Source of the DNA: Manduca sexta
Taxonomy: Eukaryota > Arthropoda > Insecta > Lepidoptera > Sphingidae
Assembly: GCF_014839805.1 (NCBI RefSeq)
Contig: NC_051121.1
Coordinates: forward strand, 5,873,116 to 5,937,115
Direction: 5' to 3'
Length of the DNA: 64,000 nt
The position numbers were made by a program, and so were the translations under genes. Positions 13,461-24,742 of the stretch are shown in pieces. The notes beneath the pieces are model-generated. The model was not told the origin of the DNA. It did not search any database and was given only the letters and a program-made list of their open reading frames with translations. The number at the start of each line of letters is the position of its first letter. Positions within the stretch are counted from its first letter, which is position 1.

Positions 13461-13909
13461 ACGTGTTTTATTAACACGATAAACATCACATTCTTGGTAC
13501 CTTAAGACAGAGTTCAAAAGTGTAGTAACTGACAGGCTCATATCAAAATACATGGAACGTTGAAAAGCACACAAATATCTGTTAAAATGTTTGAGAGACA
13601 GCGTGAAGCAATATTGACGTGTTCCGTTTGTAAAACCGATTCAATACAGGCAAATCGTTTGCAATATGTTGGAGTACATTTACTTTGAATTTCTGTCGTG
13701 TTAGAATTGCAATTATTCGATGGCAAAATGTTTTAAACTGTAGTTGTAATGTTTTTGAAGAATTGAAGTAAAATTTTACTAAATCGCAGTTAATACAGTT
13801 AATAATTTATGAGTATACCCGATAAACAATTAAGAACAGTTTTAACTTGTCATGTAGTCAATGTAGAATTTATATAGAAGTATTTTTAATTAGATATAGG
13901 TCTCAGGAA

Positions 13910-13988
13910 CATGCTAGATGCAGGCCGCTTTTGACAGATCTTTGGGGGAGCCCTATGTTCAGCAGTGGACTTTATGTGGCTGATGAAG
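13910..13988 (+). mobile_element. RTE LINE 3' tail fragment
   Basis: GCAGGCCGCTTTTGACAG, GATCTTTGGGGGAGCCC and TTCAGCAGTGGACTTTATG. Confidence 0.6.
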
Positions 13989-14196
13989 AATTATAATTAA
14001 ACACATAATACATACCTTAGAGAAGTCCTCCGTCATAGGTTATAGGTATATATACAATAGGTTTAAATATTCTTACGAAGAGAGTAATGACTGGATTAAA
14101 AAATAAAAAAAGAAAAAAAATACACGTCGAATTGATGACCTTGTTCTTTTTTAGTCAGTTAAAAAATATTAGTACTTAATTGTTTGTTGTCTACAG

Positions 14197-14219
14197 AGAA
14201 ACAGTAGGTGTTTGGCAGC
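14197..14219 (+). other. ALP: ALP 5' UTR segment of exon 2 of the transcript
   Basis: The pyrimidine-rich tract ending in CTACAG at 14196 looks like a 3' splice site. The 23 bp between it and the ATG would be 5' UTR. The upstream leader exon and promoter were not identified. If transcription instead starts close by, this would be plain leader sequence. Confidence 0.45.
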
Positions 14220-14304
14220 ATGCCGCGCGCCGGCGCATTCCTGCTGGCGCTAGCGGCCGTCCTACTCGCTGCTGAGTGGGCGCACGCATCCTTCATTGAT
14301 CCAG
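14220..14304 (+). CDS. ALP: ALP coding exon 1 (signal peptide)
   Basis: The ATG at 14220 opens a GC-rich stretch encoding the whole signal peptide and the first propeptide residues, ending at donor GTAACT (14305). A good acceptor (CTACAG, ending 14196) lies 23 bp upstream of the ATG, so the exon probably begins at 14197 with a short 5' UTR and a noncoding leader exon lies further upstream. It ends in phase 1, with one base of a Gly codon carried over. Confidence 0.88.
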
Positions 14305-17158
14305 GTAACTAACTATTTTAAGTACTTAAACAAGCCCTTAATCCTGTTCTACATTTAATTAAATTGGAACCCAAAAGGCCGGCTGCCAGACTTCAAGACA
14401 AGCTCATTCTGCGTAGACCTGACTGCAAATAGATAAAACAATTTAAAATTTTGTATAATTGCAAAATGTATGTAGATATTGTATTTTAGACTTTTCGGAT
14501 GACTAATACCTCCGTCCCATAACCATGAAGCCTGTAAAGATTTCGAAACGTCGGAAGAAAATTATAATACAAAAAACCTAATTATTTAATATTAGTATAA
14601 AAGGTAGCCTATTTTGTTAATACAGTACGTGGTCTATTTATATAAGATAACTCTTTTACAATATTAAATTGAAACAAACTAAAACATGACACATATATCG
14701 TAACGCCCTTCCATATTCTCTACGTCCCAGCACTTTAAAGTCCTTAGAATTCCTGAATAGCACAGACACAGCTAGTTCCACTTTGAGCGGACGAGAGGCA
14801 ATACCCATCCAACTTCAGCGGCAAATTGGTATAAGTACAGTAAATATCGAAGTCCGTTATTCTGAAAGTCATACGACATAGTTGATAGTAAAATGTCTTT
14901 TGTTGAAAATATTTTAAACTAGTGTAGCGTGGAGAAGTTTTCTGGGATAAAAGTCCCGCTATATATATTCCCGGGAAACAAAGACCTTCCCTGGGACTTA
15001 AACTATCTCCATACCAAATTTCATAAAAATCCGTTCAGTAGATTTTGGAAAATTTATAACATACAGATACAAAAGGGGACTTTGATTTATTATATATAGA
15101 TGTAGATTATTTTGAAAATGTTGCCGTAATTTATCTAGCAACCTGTAAAAGTTAGTTTCGGTTCTGATAAACATTGTTTTTTTTTTTCAATTACCACATG
15201 TGAAATTAGGATTATAAATTTTAATATTAAAGGTATCGTAAACCATCTAACTATTTTATATATTTATTGCTTTCACGATCTTAACAACAGTGGTATTATA
15301 TTTTGGGAGCTTGAACCATCCTGTAATTAATAAAATTGATAAATACTATCACGTTGGACTTAAAAGCCAGGCTTATTAATCTAAAAGAAAATAACAAATT
15401 CCAAAACCGTAAATTAATGTCTTGGCGTAATGAAGTTATAAATCAACGTAATGAAAGCTGACCCGCACTTTAAAATTTTTTAAAAGCGTTCAATATTTAT
15501 GGCCCGTGCTGGAGTGACAAAGATGAATGGAAGTAAACCCTTTTTAATTCTCGTTCGAGAGCTTGTCAATCTACGTGCGATGGTATCTGCATCAATTTTG
15601 AGATAGGTGAATGAATATGAATATAAAGAATAGGGTAGTTGACGACATTATTATCCAAAACCTTTTGGAAAAAGTGTTTTTAAACTCCACGCAATAAGGA
15701 ATATTATTAAGCTTTGAAATTTGGTGGAAAGGGAAGCTGTCAAATTACAGTAATAGTGAAATGTGACGTCGCCAATGCCACCAGCCATAACGCTGTGTGA
15801 GTCAGAAAAGGACAAAGCGATATCCCCACCACGCTCCCACTTTAGCTCAAAATATTCCAAATATGAATAACTTCTTGATTTTTCAACCAATTTTGATGCT
15901 GATGTTATAGAAAAAAAAAATTATCATATGATTTCTGTTACATATAAAATAATAAACTAAATCAAACATAGCAAATTACCCTATTTTAATGGAAGTAAAA
16001 GAATATAGTTGTACAGGTTGTATCCACGGATTACTCTGTTATAAACTAGGCGTTTCTTGCGTGAGTGAAGCTCGGCGAATCTCAGGGAAAACTAATTTGT
16101 CATTATTCCGCAACGAAAGTAATCAAATAGAAATCACCATATCGGACACAAATTCCGGACTGATACTGGGTAGAAAAATCCAATATCATTTTGCCCGACC
16201 CGGAGATAAAATCCGAGACATCAGCACTGCAGAAGTATCGTAATACAACTACGCCAACGAGGCAGTTATGAAAAATTACAAAAATATTTTTTTTATTACA
16301 TACTCTGACTAATAACGATTTATTAATAAATGGCATTTTAACAGGTGACGACGATTTGGAGGTGAACATGCCCGACTACGGCGAGGACCCCGCTGATCTG
16401 CAAATGCTTCAGGATGTTGGCAAGTGAGTTGACATAAGGTTGATTTTCGATTGTAAGATAAATTGTACGCAGATGAGAATTGAATAAATAATAAGGTTCA
16501 ATTGTCTCACTTATACATTTAGATAATACAATTAAGAATAAGTTTTATCTGATGATTGAATAAACTACCTTCATAATATAAATATAATGCCTGATTTTGT
16601 TTGGAACTAGATTTAATAAAGATGTAATGTTAGTGCTATGGAAGTTCTAGCCTGATCAAATGAAACCTTCAAATTTCAAATGCTTGGAGTGAGCTTTAAG
16701 ACACGTTGTAATAATTGTGTTGGAAAGTTCCTACTTATTCATTTCATGTACTTAAGGATTCTTATTGGTTCAATATTTGATTTCTTATATTTAATTAGGA
16801 ATTAAGTCGTGACCACACGTGCTTTCTTTATTCTTTTGCCGCATATTTATCTGAACTCAACAAGTTTCAATTGACTAATACATTTTTATAACTGTTTGTC
16901 TGAATTTGTATTACAAAATAGCACGTTAAGCATGCCGTTGCACACATCCTAGCACGGACACGAACTTAGGCTAGTTTTCGGTGATGTGGTTTCAGACGAG
17001 CGTCGCTGATCTACGTTTTCAGGCGAGCGTGTATCCCGCGCGGCGGGAACTGCGACCATCGGCCCGGTGACTGCTGCCATTCGTCCTCCTGCCGCTGCAA
17101 CCTCTGGGGCTCCAACTGCCGCTGCCAGCGCATGGGGCTCTTCCAGAAGTGGGGGTAA
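14220..17158 (+). CDS. ALP: Agatoxin-like peptide precursor (three coding exons)
   Basis: The coding sequence joins 14220-14304, 16345-16423 and 17023-17158: 300 nt, 99 residues plus TAA. Residues 1-23 form a signal peptide with a hydrophobic Leu/Ala core and a likely cut after AHA. Residues 24-54 are an acidic propeptide. Lys55-Arg56 is a dibasic convertase site whose Lys codon is split by intron 2. The mature peptide, residues 57-98, has eight cysteines (58, 65, 72, 73, 78, 80, 87, 89; spacing C-x6-C-x6-CC-x4-C-x-C-x6-C-x-C). Gly99 is last, so the C-terminal Trp should be amidated. This cysteine pattern and the FQKWG end fit the insect agatoxin-like peptides, endogenous neuroendocrine peptides that share a knottin fold with spider agatoxins. 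The receptor and physiological role are not established from sequence. Introns are 2,040 bp (phase 1) and 599 bp (phase 2). I see no venom context. Family assignment is confident; expression site is inference. Confidence 0.9.
14377..14580 (+). repeat. Interspersed repeat, family H, in ALP intron 1
   Basis: Shares a long similar stretch with 19262-19500, including the phrases CTCATTCTGCGTAGA and TTCGAAACGTCGG. Partial copies lie near 32500-32590 and 35740-35850. The class of element is not known. Confidence 0.6.
14905..15112 (-). mobile_element. Helitron-like or SINE-like fragment in ALP intron 1
   Basis: Contains the GGGATAAAAGTCC block and the ATTTCATAAAAATCCGTTC block seen in other Helitron-like copies of this window (for example near 37.77 kb and 63.2 kb). 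The GC hairpin terminus is worn. Orientation is tentative. Confidence 0.45.
16138..16268 (-). mobile_element. tRNA-derived SINE fragment, family B, in ALP intron 1
   Basis: Read on the minus strand it has the GCC.CGTTGGCGTAGTTGTA head followed by the TTGGATTTTTCTACCCAGTATCAG body shared by the other family B copies. It is truncated at the distal end. It lies just upstream of ALP exon 2. Confidence 0.7.
16345..16423 (+). CDS. ALP: ALP coding exon 2 (acidic propeptide)
   Basis: This 79-nt exon sits between acceptor TTTTAACAG (ending 16344) and donor GTGAGT (16424). It encodes an Asp/Glu-rich spacer with no cysteine. It enters in phase 1 and leaves in phase 2, matching both neighbours exactly. 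A SINE fragment ends about 76 bp upstream of the acceptor. Confidence 0.88.
17023..17158 (+). CDS. ALP: ALP coding exon 3 (eight-cysteine mature peptide)
   Basis: The exon starts after GTTTTCAG (ending 17022). It completes Lys55, gives Arg56, then encodes the whole cysteine-rich peptide and TAA (17156-17158). The other two frames are also open for some distance because the exon is GC-rich, but only this frame joins exons 1 and 2 in phase and gives regular cysteine spacing. A second acceptor 27 bp upstream is in frame (see findings). Confidence 0.9.
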
Positions 17159-18045
17159 AACCTCAACACCAGCTCCGCTGAAGCGGCGACCAGCTCACGC
17201 CAGCCGACTTGACCGCCGTTCCATCGGATGCCACAAACACCGCATACCCAACGGACCCCTTACGTTATTCTTATCCTTAATTGTTTCCTCTTCAGTAAAT
17301 CTTTTAGATGATCGAAAACAGGGACCTAGATTTTATTTGGAAATATTTTTGGATCGTTTATACAAAATTTAGGATTTCCTTTATTTGTTTACGTTACCTT
17401 ATTTCTGATTGGTTGAGTGTCCGCCTACGTGGTTGGGCAATCACCCAGCCTTATTGCCCAATCAGTATGCCTCGACGCCATGCTCAGCCAATCAGACCCC
17501 GGCAACTGCCTGCGCTGACGCGTCTTTTAGTTTCACTTCTCTTATTTTGTCATTCGACGCCGTCTCGCGGGTAGTTCCATATTCTATCGCTATGTATGTA
17601 TGTAGAGTTAAGTAAGCTAAAGTAGAGACAACAACAGTAGCGGCTAATATAATTGGTGGTAAACTTATGTCAATAGGAAGTAGTGAACATTATTAAATAG
17701 AAAAAAAAATATAAACGTAACTTAATTTAAATGTTCTAGATGTAAGTACAGTAAACTTGGTGAAAGACGCTATAATAAGCCTTTATTGTAAACGCCATAT
17801 TTGCGATTGGCAACTTAGATTTTTAAATATCTATTAATGTCAATACATTCTTATAATGATAATGGAAACGAATCTTTGCACTCTGTACGCGACTCACGGA
17901 CAGGGGGTATGAGGTATTGCAGCCTAGTAGTTCTTCTGTATGTAGCTTCTTAATGTACGTTCCTTATCGTGGAATATGATATAATTGTATTAATATTGGA
18001 ATATGAAAATGATAAATATATTAATAAATGTTTATGGACGAACTA
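17159..18045 (+). other. ALP: ALP 3' UTR and flank
   Basis: No coding signal follows the stop. Candidate polyadenylation signals are ATTAAA at 17692-17697 and AATAAA at 18023-18028. Which is used, and hence the true 3' end, cannot be settled from sequence. Confidence 0.35.
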
Positions 18046-18194
18046 TTTGTTTTTAATTATATATCCTTCCTATATTACAAATTCAAAAACGAAATCAGTT
18101 ATTCTAAGAGGGATTGGTGGCTTTACTATAAGATGAACCTGGGCCTGGAATCTAGCAAAGGAAATTATAACACCAAACAAAGACATTCAGCGAC

Positions 18195-18430
18195 TTGGTT
18201 GAATAATATAGTATTTTTTTTATGACCACTTGTAGACAAACGAGCAAGTGGTTGGCCTGATGGTAAGCAACATCCGTAGCTCATGGACTTTGCAATGCCA
18301 GAGGCACAACCAAGCCGTTGCATACTGGGAGATGGACATTCTTTTTAATCCTCGTTTAAAAAGGCCCAGTCATAGCAGACGGGGAACACCGATGCAGGGA
18401 GTACATTCCAAAGTTTATCTTATCGAATAA
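18195..18430 (+). mobile_element. Interspersed repeat related to family C
   Basis: GTTGGCCTGATGGTAAGCAA then GCAATGCCAGAGGCACAACC and TTAAAAAGGCCCAGTC, which are common wording of lepidopteran repeats. A shorter relative with TCGCCTGATGACAGGC lies at 19045-19150. Confidence 0.5.
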
Positions 18431-19261
18431 TCTGTCTGAAGTATGTTAGATATTGTCCCAATTAGTACAAATCGTAGAATTTTTAACAAACTTCTCTACT
18501 AACCCACTTACATAATTACAGCTGCTAGTCCAATTTTGCCGCTCAATCAGAAAATGCTATATTCTCGTTTAAAGCTCACAGTAGGTAAGGTTATCATTGG
18601 GAATCAGAAAAAATAACAAATGGCTCATGCTGAAAGTGCGGTAGTATAAATATATATAGTGTTCAGAAATTCAAAGGTTAGGTTAATATTGCTATTGTTT
18701 ACAATTACCAATTACTAGACGAACTTGCTTGTTGTAAAAACTCTAAACGACGGTGATTATTTCGCAATCACGTAAATGTCATCGAGTATTAAAATGAAAT
18801 CCGAAAAAGTTCGATTCCAAAGTTTCATTAATAAAATGTACAATTTGGCGGAACGCCAGTCCCAATTATTTCGGGTTTAGTACGCAGCTGCTAACGGTGT
18901 ATTCGTTAACCATTACGTGTATAAAGGACAAGGGAAATTAATCCTTATTACTTTATACTAAATACGAAAGATAAAGAATGAAACTAGTACAGCATTGGAA
19001 TTGAGATCTCCGTTTCAGTTGACTATTTTTAGCCAAATGAACAATGAGAGGGGCAAGCTGGTCGCCTGATGACAGGCATTACGATTCTTCATAAAGAGTA
19101 ACAACACCACCTGAATTTCAAATACAAAGTACTTGCACTGTGATCGTCACCCTGAGGGTAAATACATCGGTTACTGTGTCCTCTAAAATACCAGAGTAAA
19201 CACAATGTTACTTGGCAGAAAAAAAGAGTATCTGTTTATTGTTTTTTCACCTTCACTTTAA

Positions 19262-19500
19262 CCTATGATAGGACTTCAAGACACTGTGAGCTCATTCTGC
19301 GTAGATCGGACCACCAACAGCGAAAAAATTTTAAAATTTAAAAAAAAGTTGTATAATTGTAAAATGTAAGTAGATATTGTAACTTTGACTTTACGGATGA
19401 ACAACACCTCAGTCCCCCCCGTGACCATGAAGGCTGCAAAGTCTTCGAAACGTCGGGAGAAAATAAAATACTAACACCGCGATAGAATCCGAAAATTAGT
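19262..19500 (+). repeat. Interspersed repeat, family H
   Basis: Most complete family H copy: GGACTTCAAGACACTGTG, CTCATTCTGCGTAGATCGG, AAGTCTTCGAAACGTCGGG and GCGATAGAATCCGAAAATTA. Confidence 0.6.
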
Positions 19501-19509
19501 TTAATTTCT

Positions 19510-19830
19510 ATGATAGGTTTTTTTTTAATAGGGCCCTGTAGTCTACGCCCAGGGAAAACCTGAGCATGGGATATTGGAGTCCCACAGCTTAAGGACTGCA
19601 GGGCCCCAGAGGAATGGCAACCTTTTTTAGAATGGGTGGAGTGAAGAAGTAGTGAAGATGTTGGAAGGGCCCCCCTTATAGTCCTCAATGTGAATTTGGT
19701 TACCATGAGCTGTACACACTTCACTATCTGCCTAGGGTTATAAATGCTCCTCTATGAATGGGCGCGCATTGGCAAGAAGACCAAACGCAATTGCCTCGAG
19801 AGCGGAACCTACAATAGTTTGGTCTTCGGT
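19510..19830 (-). repeat. Interspersed repeat, family G
   Basis: GGGCCCTGTAGTCTACGCC, GGACTGCAGGGCCCC, CATGAGCTGTACACACTTC, TATGAATGGGCGCGCATTGG. Similar order of blocks at 34165-34530. The 128-codon open frame across it (19724-19338) spans two repeat families and is not treated as a gene. Confidence 0.55.
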
Positions 19831-20204
19831 AACCTTAACAAAGTCAAACACAATATCAAATTTAATCCACGTCAGTTTTTGGAGACAGGTACCACTTCAG
19901 TTAAGACCAAAATAAAGATAAAAGCTACATTCCAATATAATCCAATACATTACCAAGTTAAACAGAAGGTTACGTGAAATGTATCTACAATAAGCGATCG
20001 GTTACAGACAGTCACGCGATGCCGATGGTGACGTCACGAGGTTAGCTTCAAAATTTATGAGTATACTGTAAAGCCTTCAGTGTTGCTTATAAATATTGGG
20101 TATTATACAAGCAACTATAATATATTGTTCATATCTTCGATGGAATTGCGAACGATTTTGAAATCTGGAAAACCGTCCACTTTACTGTATTCTTTCATGC
20201 CTCC

Positions 20205-20412
20205 ATCGCCGAAGGTTAGGCAGAGATGCAACCAATACACACACATTTCAGGCAGGCCTATCGCCATATAAGATACTAGTTCCAGACAGCGGGCTAATAC
20301 TAAGTGGAAAAACCTAATTTCTTTGCCTGACAAGGAATTAGAATCCAGGATATGAAAACGTAACACCGTTTTCACTGAGCCCGCAATTCAACTACGCTAC
20401 TAAGGCAGTCGT
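20205..20412 (-). mobile_element. Diverged SINE family B
   Basis: CCGAAGGTTAGGCAGAG at one end and CAACTACGCTACTAAGGCAG at the other; middle retains GGCTAATACTAAGTGGAAAA. Confidence 0.6.
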
Positions 20413-20749
20413 ACACGTTTAATACAATGTGTTCAGTAATTCGAAGATAATTCTGTAAAGTACCAATAGTGTAGATGATCGTTCTTTGTATCTTGACACG
20501 TTAATCATTATTAAGGGTCACGCTTGTCCATAGGATCTACACTCTGATTATAATAAGCAGGGTACAATATCTGAGACTTTTTAAGTCCTAAGTTGGTATT
20601 TATAAATTAAACATTAGATCCATAATATGCATGATACTGCTATAAAAAATTGTAAAGTGCACTCAAAAAATACTTTTAGGTCAATTAGCCTTTTACCCGT
20701 GGACATAAAATTGCGGTATATTCGTTAAAAAATAAGAAAGCAACTAATA

Positions 20750-20905
20750 CACATCACGTCTTTATTCCCGAAGGGATAGGTAGATGAACAACTAATGTCA
20801 GAATATTCCGTCGTATAAATGTGATAGGGGGCGAGCCTATCGCAATATCGGTCACAAATTCCACACTCTGGGCTGATAGAGGGCAGAAAACTTATAGATA
20901 AAAGA
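20750..20905 (-). mobile_element. SINE family B, head lost
   Basis: TTATTCCCGAAGGGATAGG, GATAGGGGGCGAGCCTATCG and CTCTGGGCTGATAGAGGGC match family B. Confidence 0.65.
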
Positions 20906-21889
20906 CCGCATTTCACCGCATAATTAACGAACGACAGTGCTTTCAAAAATTGATTTATTAAAACAATGAAAATTTTGAAGTTTTTATCTACTCGAACTTA
21001 AATCGGTATACTGAGCGCACGCTCTAAGATCCTTAGGGAAAGCGAGGTCCATTAAAAATGGAATCACCTAGATTTTTTAATTTATTTATTCTTTATTCAA
21101 AACAGACAGTAATTACAGGATATACCCAATTCGAACTAGCGGGACATAAACATACAATAATATACTATAAATATTTATAAAATAAATTATATGTGTAACA
21201 TACTTTAAACTAAGTATAACAAATAACATATAATAAAGGTTAGTGTGTGTGTGGAACTTTGCTGACTACTGTTGTTGTGTGGATGGATGCCTGTTTCTGA
21301 ATGATATGAGTGAAGTTTTGAATCAAATTTCGTGCAGTATTTGTGTAGAAATTTCGCTGTTACTCCTGTGGCTGTTACTAACGAATGGTTTCCGTGGATG
21401 TATTCCATAACGTGACGGCAATTACATTATGTCTATGTCAAAATAATTATATTTTAGTTATTACGCTATGTTCAACAAACATCTTTCGGCTCACTAATCA
21501 ATAACACACCGTCTATTCCTTTGGAATTATTGATGTTTTAAGTACTTACTTATGAGGTACTTGCTACCCTAACTATAAAAGATATTGTTCGAAAGACTTG
21601 TTTCTGTAGACGGCATGATACATCAGTGTTACGAAGTTAGTTACAAAACTCCGAAACAACGTTTGTTCATTGTTGCCTACAATCAATCACTTCTCAACCC
21701 TTCTACGACTGACCTTTAAGTTCCCAAAAATAACATCGAGATCCGTGTTCTTATGACCCTATAAATTCAGAATTTAATTAACACTGCATTCTTCGTTACA
21801 AACTTTGCAAGAATTGGAGTTTTCGAAGCAATAATTCTAGGAAAATTAAAATTTATTTTTGATTTGGGAATGGATTATTTTTTAATATT

Positions 21890-22138
21890 ACTTTTACTAA
21901 TATTATAAAAGCTAATGCTTGTGTAAATGTTTGTACGATTATAAAGTAACAACTGATGGGATTTGGATGAAATTGAGCACATGGGTACATAATGACCTAG
22001 ATACAACATAGGTTTTTATCTCAGTAATTGACTACCATGGGAAATAATGCTTTAACTGGTGATGATAGATAGCGATTATCATACAGTGTTTTAGGGGATT
22101 CTAACGTGGGCAAAGCCACGAGTAGCACCAAGCATCTT
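21890..22138 (+). mobile_element. Short Helitron-like element
   Basis: CTAATATTATAAAAGCTAAT to GGGCAAAGCCACGAGTAGC, with GGGATTTGGATGAAATTGAG inside; same plan as 5068-5324. Confidence 0.55.
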
Positions 22139-22224
22139 TTAGTTTTATTTGAAAACAAGGAATATTTATAAACTCCAAATGAAGCAATGAAGATGATGTT
22201 TTTAAAAGAGGTAAAGAAACTAGG

Positions 22225-22428
22225 CCGATGGGGCAAGAACGTTCTGGAGTGGAGGCCATGAACTGGCAAGCGCAGCGTCGGGCATCCACCCACGAGGTGG
22301 ACAGATGACCTCATAAAAGTCGCAGGTGGTCGCTGGATGTGGGCCGCTTACAATAGGGCGATCCGGAAATCTTTAGGGGGGGGGGGGGTCACGTTCAGCA
22401 GTGGACATCCAGATGATGAAAGAAACTA
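22225..22428 (+). mobile_element. RTE LINE 3' tail with partial RT C-terminus
   Basis: CATCCACCCACGAGGTGGAC, GGTCGCTGGATGTGGGCCGC and TTCAGCAGTGGACATCC. Frameshifted relative to 44199-44367 and carrying a 13-base G run (22376-22388). Confidence 0.7.
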
Positions 22429-23004
22429 GTCAGCAGTTTTGACAATAAGTAATTATGAACACTTTTGAACACCAACATTACATGACATTGAAATGTAAAG
22501 CCTAAATTCATACACATACGGCTCGTAACCTATAAATACATCTAAAAACCATACGCGAAGTCCTATATTGTTGATATTAGGGATTCCCAGGAGTAGCAAA
22601 AAAATAGTAAAACAATACTTAAAATGTTCACAATAAACATTTTCAAAATACAGGCTTGTTCCATTAGAGAGCTCATTATAGACGGCGAGATTAGATCTCA
22701 ACTTAGAGGCACAATTGAAGATTACCTCCGTGAGCGAAGTAATTCTGACTGATCATAAAACCAAGATTAAAGGAATTCCCCCGTCACTTGTTCTGCGATG
22801 TGAATCTAAAGTGTTTTGGGAACTAGAATCCGTTTATGAATAATAGGCACCACGCAGACTTTATTAAGTTCAGGAATACATTACTGTGAAACTGATGGTT
22901 ACTGAAATCTTTGGAAATTTAGTGTCTCTCTGGCAACAAGTTCATAGGATTTGCGCGTCGCCTAAAAACAACATGGATTGATTGATTGATTTGTAACATT
23001 TTTT

Positions 23005-23235
23005 TTTATTGTTGTGAATGACGAGACGAGCTTCCCGTTCGCCTGATGGTAAGCGATACGACCTCCCATAAACTGTAGAAACACCATCAGACACCTTGCA
23101 TTAGAAAGTATTGTGTGGTATTCTACTAAGCTCGCCATCTTATTATATCCAGTAGTTAACCAGGCTGCAATGTCCTCCAAACCGGAACACAACAGTGACT
23201 ACACAGTACACACTGCTGGTTGGCGGCAGAGACAG
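23005..23235 (+). mobile_element. Interspersed repeat family C
   Basis: TTATTGTTGTGAATGACGAG, GCCTGATGGTAAGCGATACG, CTGTAGAAACACCATCAG and GGAACACAACAGTGACTACA in order; similar over 200 bp to 61005-61320. Confidence 0.75.
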
Positions 23236-24559
23236 ACATTGCGGTGGTAATTACCTACTCAGGCGGGCTTACATATGAGAGACCTGCCATAGGAATATAG
23301 ATCCACATGAAAAGTTCACTACTACTACTACATATTTCTTCTTGGACAAAATTAATTAAAGCGTAATGGAACCTGATACTTTCGGTGTCATAGTCCATAA
23401 AGTTACCTATATATTCAAAAACACGCTTACTAAAAATTACACGAACTTTCAATATAACCCATCCATTATTCCAAACTGTCACGAAACCCGAAAGATTTGA
23501 TCCTGGATAACTCAGATATTTCCACGACAAAATATTTGAAACCATTTTCATGTAAATATGAAAATATTTTCAGCATGTCTCACTACAGGGCGCTTTTAAT
23601 TTAGCGCGTGGACCGTCGTTAGCTTCACATGTTGGTTTGAAAGGAAAAACCCGATATTTACCGCGTCAAAAGGTCTCCGATGGAAAATACAGAACGCAAT
23701 CAACATTGCGGTGTAACGTTATTTAAATAAAAACAAACGTTATTATTGTTCGTATTCGAATTATGTGAAGAGTTAGCTATGGCCTTTAGTCGGTCACGAT
23801 AATAATCGTGTTTATAATAATTTAATGTTAAGTTAATTTAAGGTTACTACTTACCATCCACTCTTGGGTTTGGCCTCTCCAATGGTCAACCCTTCATTTA
23901 CTATCAGGGGCATTGGTCGATCACTTTGCCATGCCCTTAAAACGCCTTTATAACAGTCATATCATTAAATTAATTTCAAATTTCAATTCACTATATGATA
24001 ACGACTTAATGATTTTATTTATATTATTTCACCGCAAGTAATATAAGTAAACTTGCAAGATTGTCTGATTACTTCTTTCAAATATAAACATAATTTATAA
24101 TAATGTAGTACATCCGGTTCGAAGGACCAATACTCAATCAACGATCTTCAACCTATTTCTCTTTAAGCAATTTTATTTCAGGAAATGGACCTTCTCTTAT
24201 ATTAAGAACAATGCCAGGTAAAAATTATGTATTGTACTGCGAAGTTTGGGAGTTATATAAGACAGATGAAGAGTAATCTTCCCATATGAGAAAACTTCGG
24301 TACGCTTAGTGTATGAAACTCCAAAATTGGGCCGGTTTACATCGAGCATTTACGTAATCACGCGAAATCTACTGCTTTGTGTGCGTACTGAATAGATAAT
24401 GCGAACAAGTTATTATATTCCTATAATTCAGTATCAAGCGGTATTATTCTATTGTGGGTAGTGATGAAGTAACTGATATAATTATTATAAGTAATAGGCA
24501 ATACATTGTTAGTCATGTAGATATTTCAAAAGCTCTTTTGACAAATACAGAAATAATTT

Positions 24560-24742
24560 AATACTCTCACGCCTTTTATCCCCGAAAGGGTAGGCAGAAG
24601 CGCAACTGGTGCATCTACTTTCCGCCGTGTGTATTCCGTCCCATGATATGATAGGCGGCGAGTCTATTGGCATATCGGGCACAATCTCCAAACTCTGGAC
24701 TGATACTGAGTATAAAAACCTTACATCATTTGCTCGACCCAT
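24560..24742 (-). mobile_element. SINE family B, head lost
   Basis: TTATCCCCGAAAGGGTAGGC, CCATGATATGATAGGCGGCG, CATATCGGGCACAATCTCC and CTGGACTGATACTGAG match family B. Confidence 0.7.

Noticed and set aside
17067..17615. Three overlapping open frames (60-100 codons) at and after ALP exon 3
   Set aside because: They are other frames of a GC-rich exon and its flank. Only the frame that joins exons 1 and 2 gives the cysteine pattern and a stop at 17158.
19338..19724. 128-codon minus-strand open frame, the longest outside JHEH
   Set aside because: It crosses the boundary between two repeat families (H and G), and the same sequence elsewhere in the window is broken by stops.
22376..22388. G-quadruplex or functional G run
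   Set aside because: A single 13-base G run inside a dead LINE tail is more likely slippage or a sequencing error than a regulatory structure.
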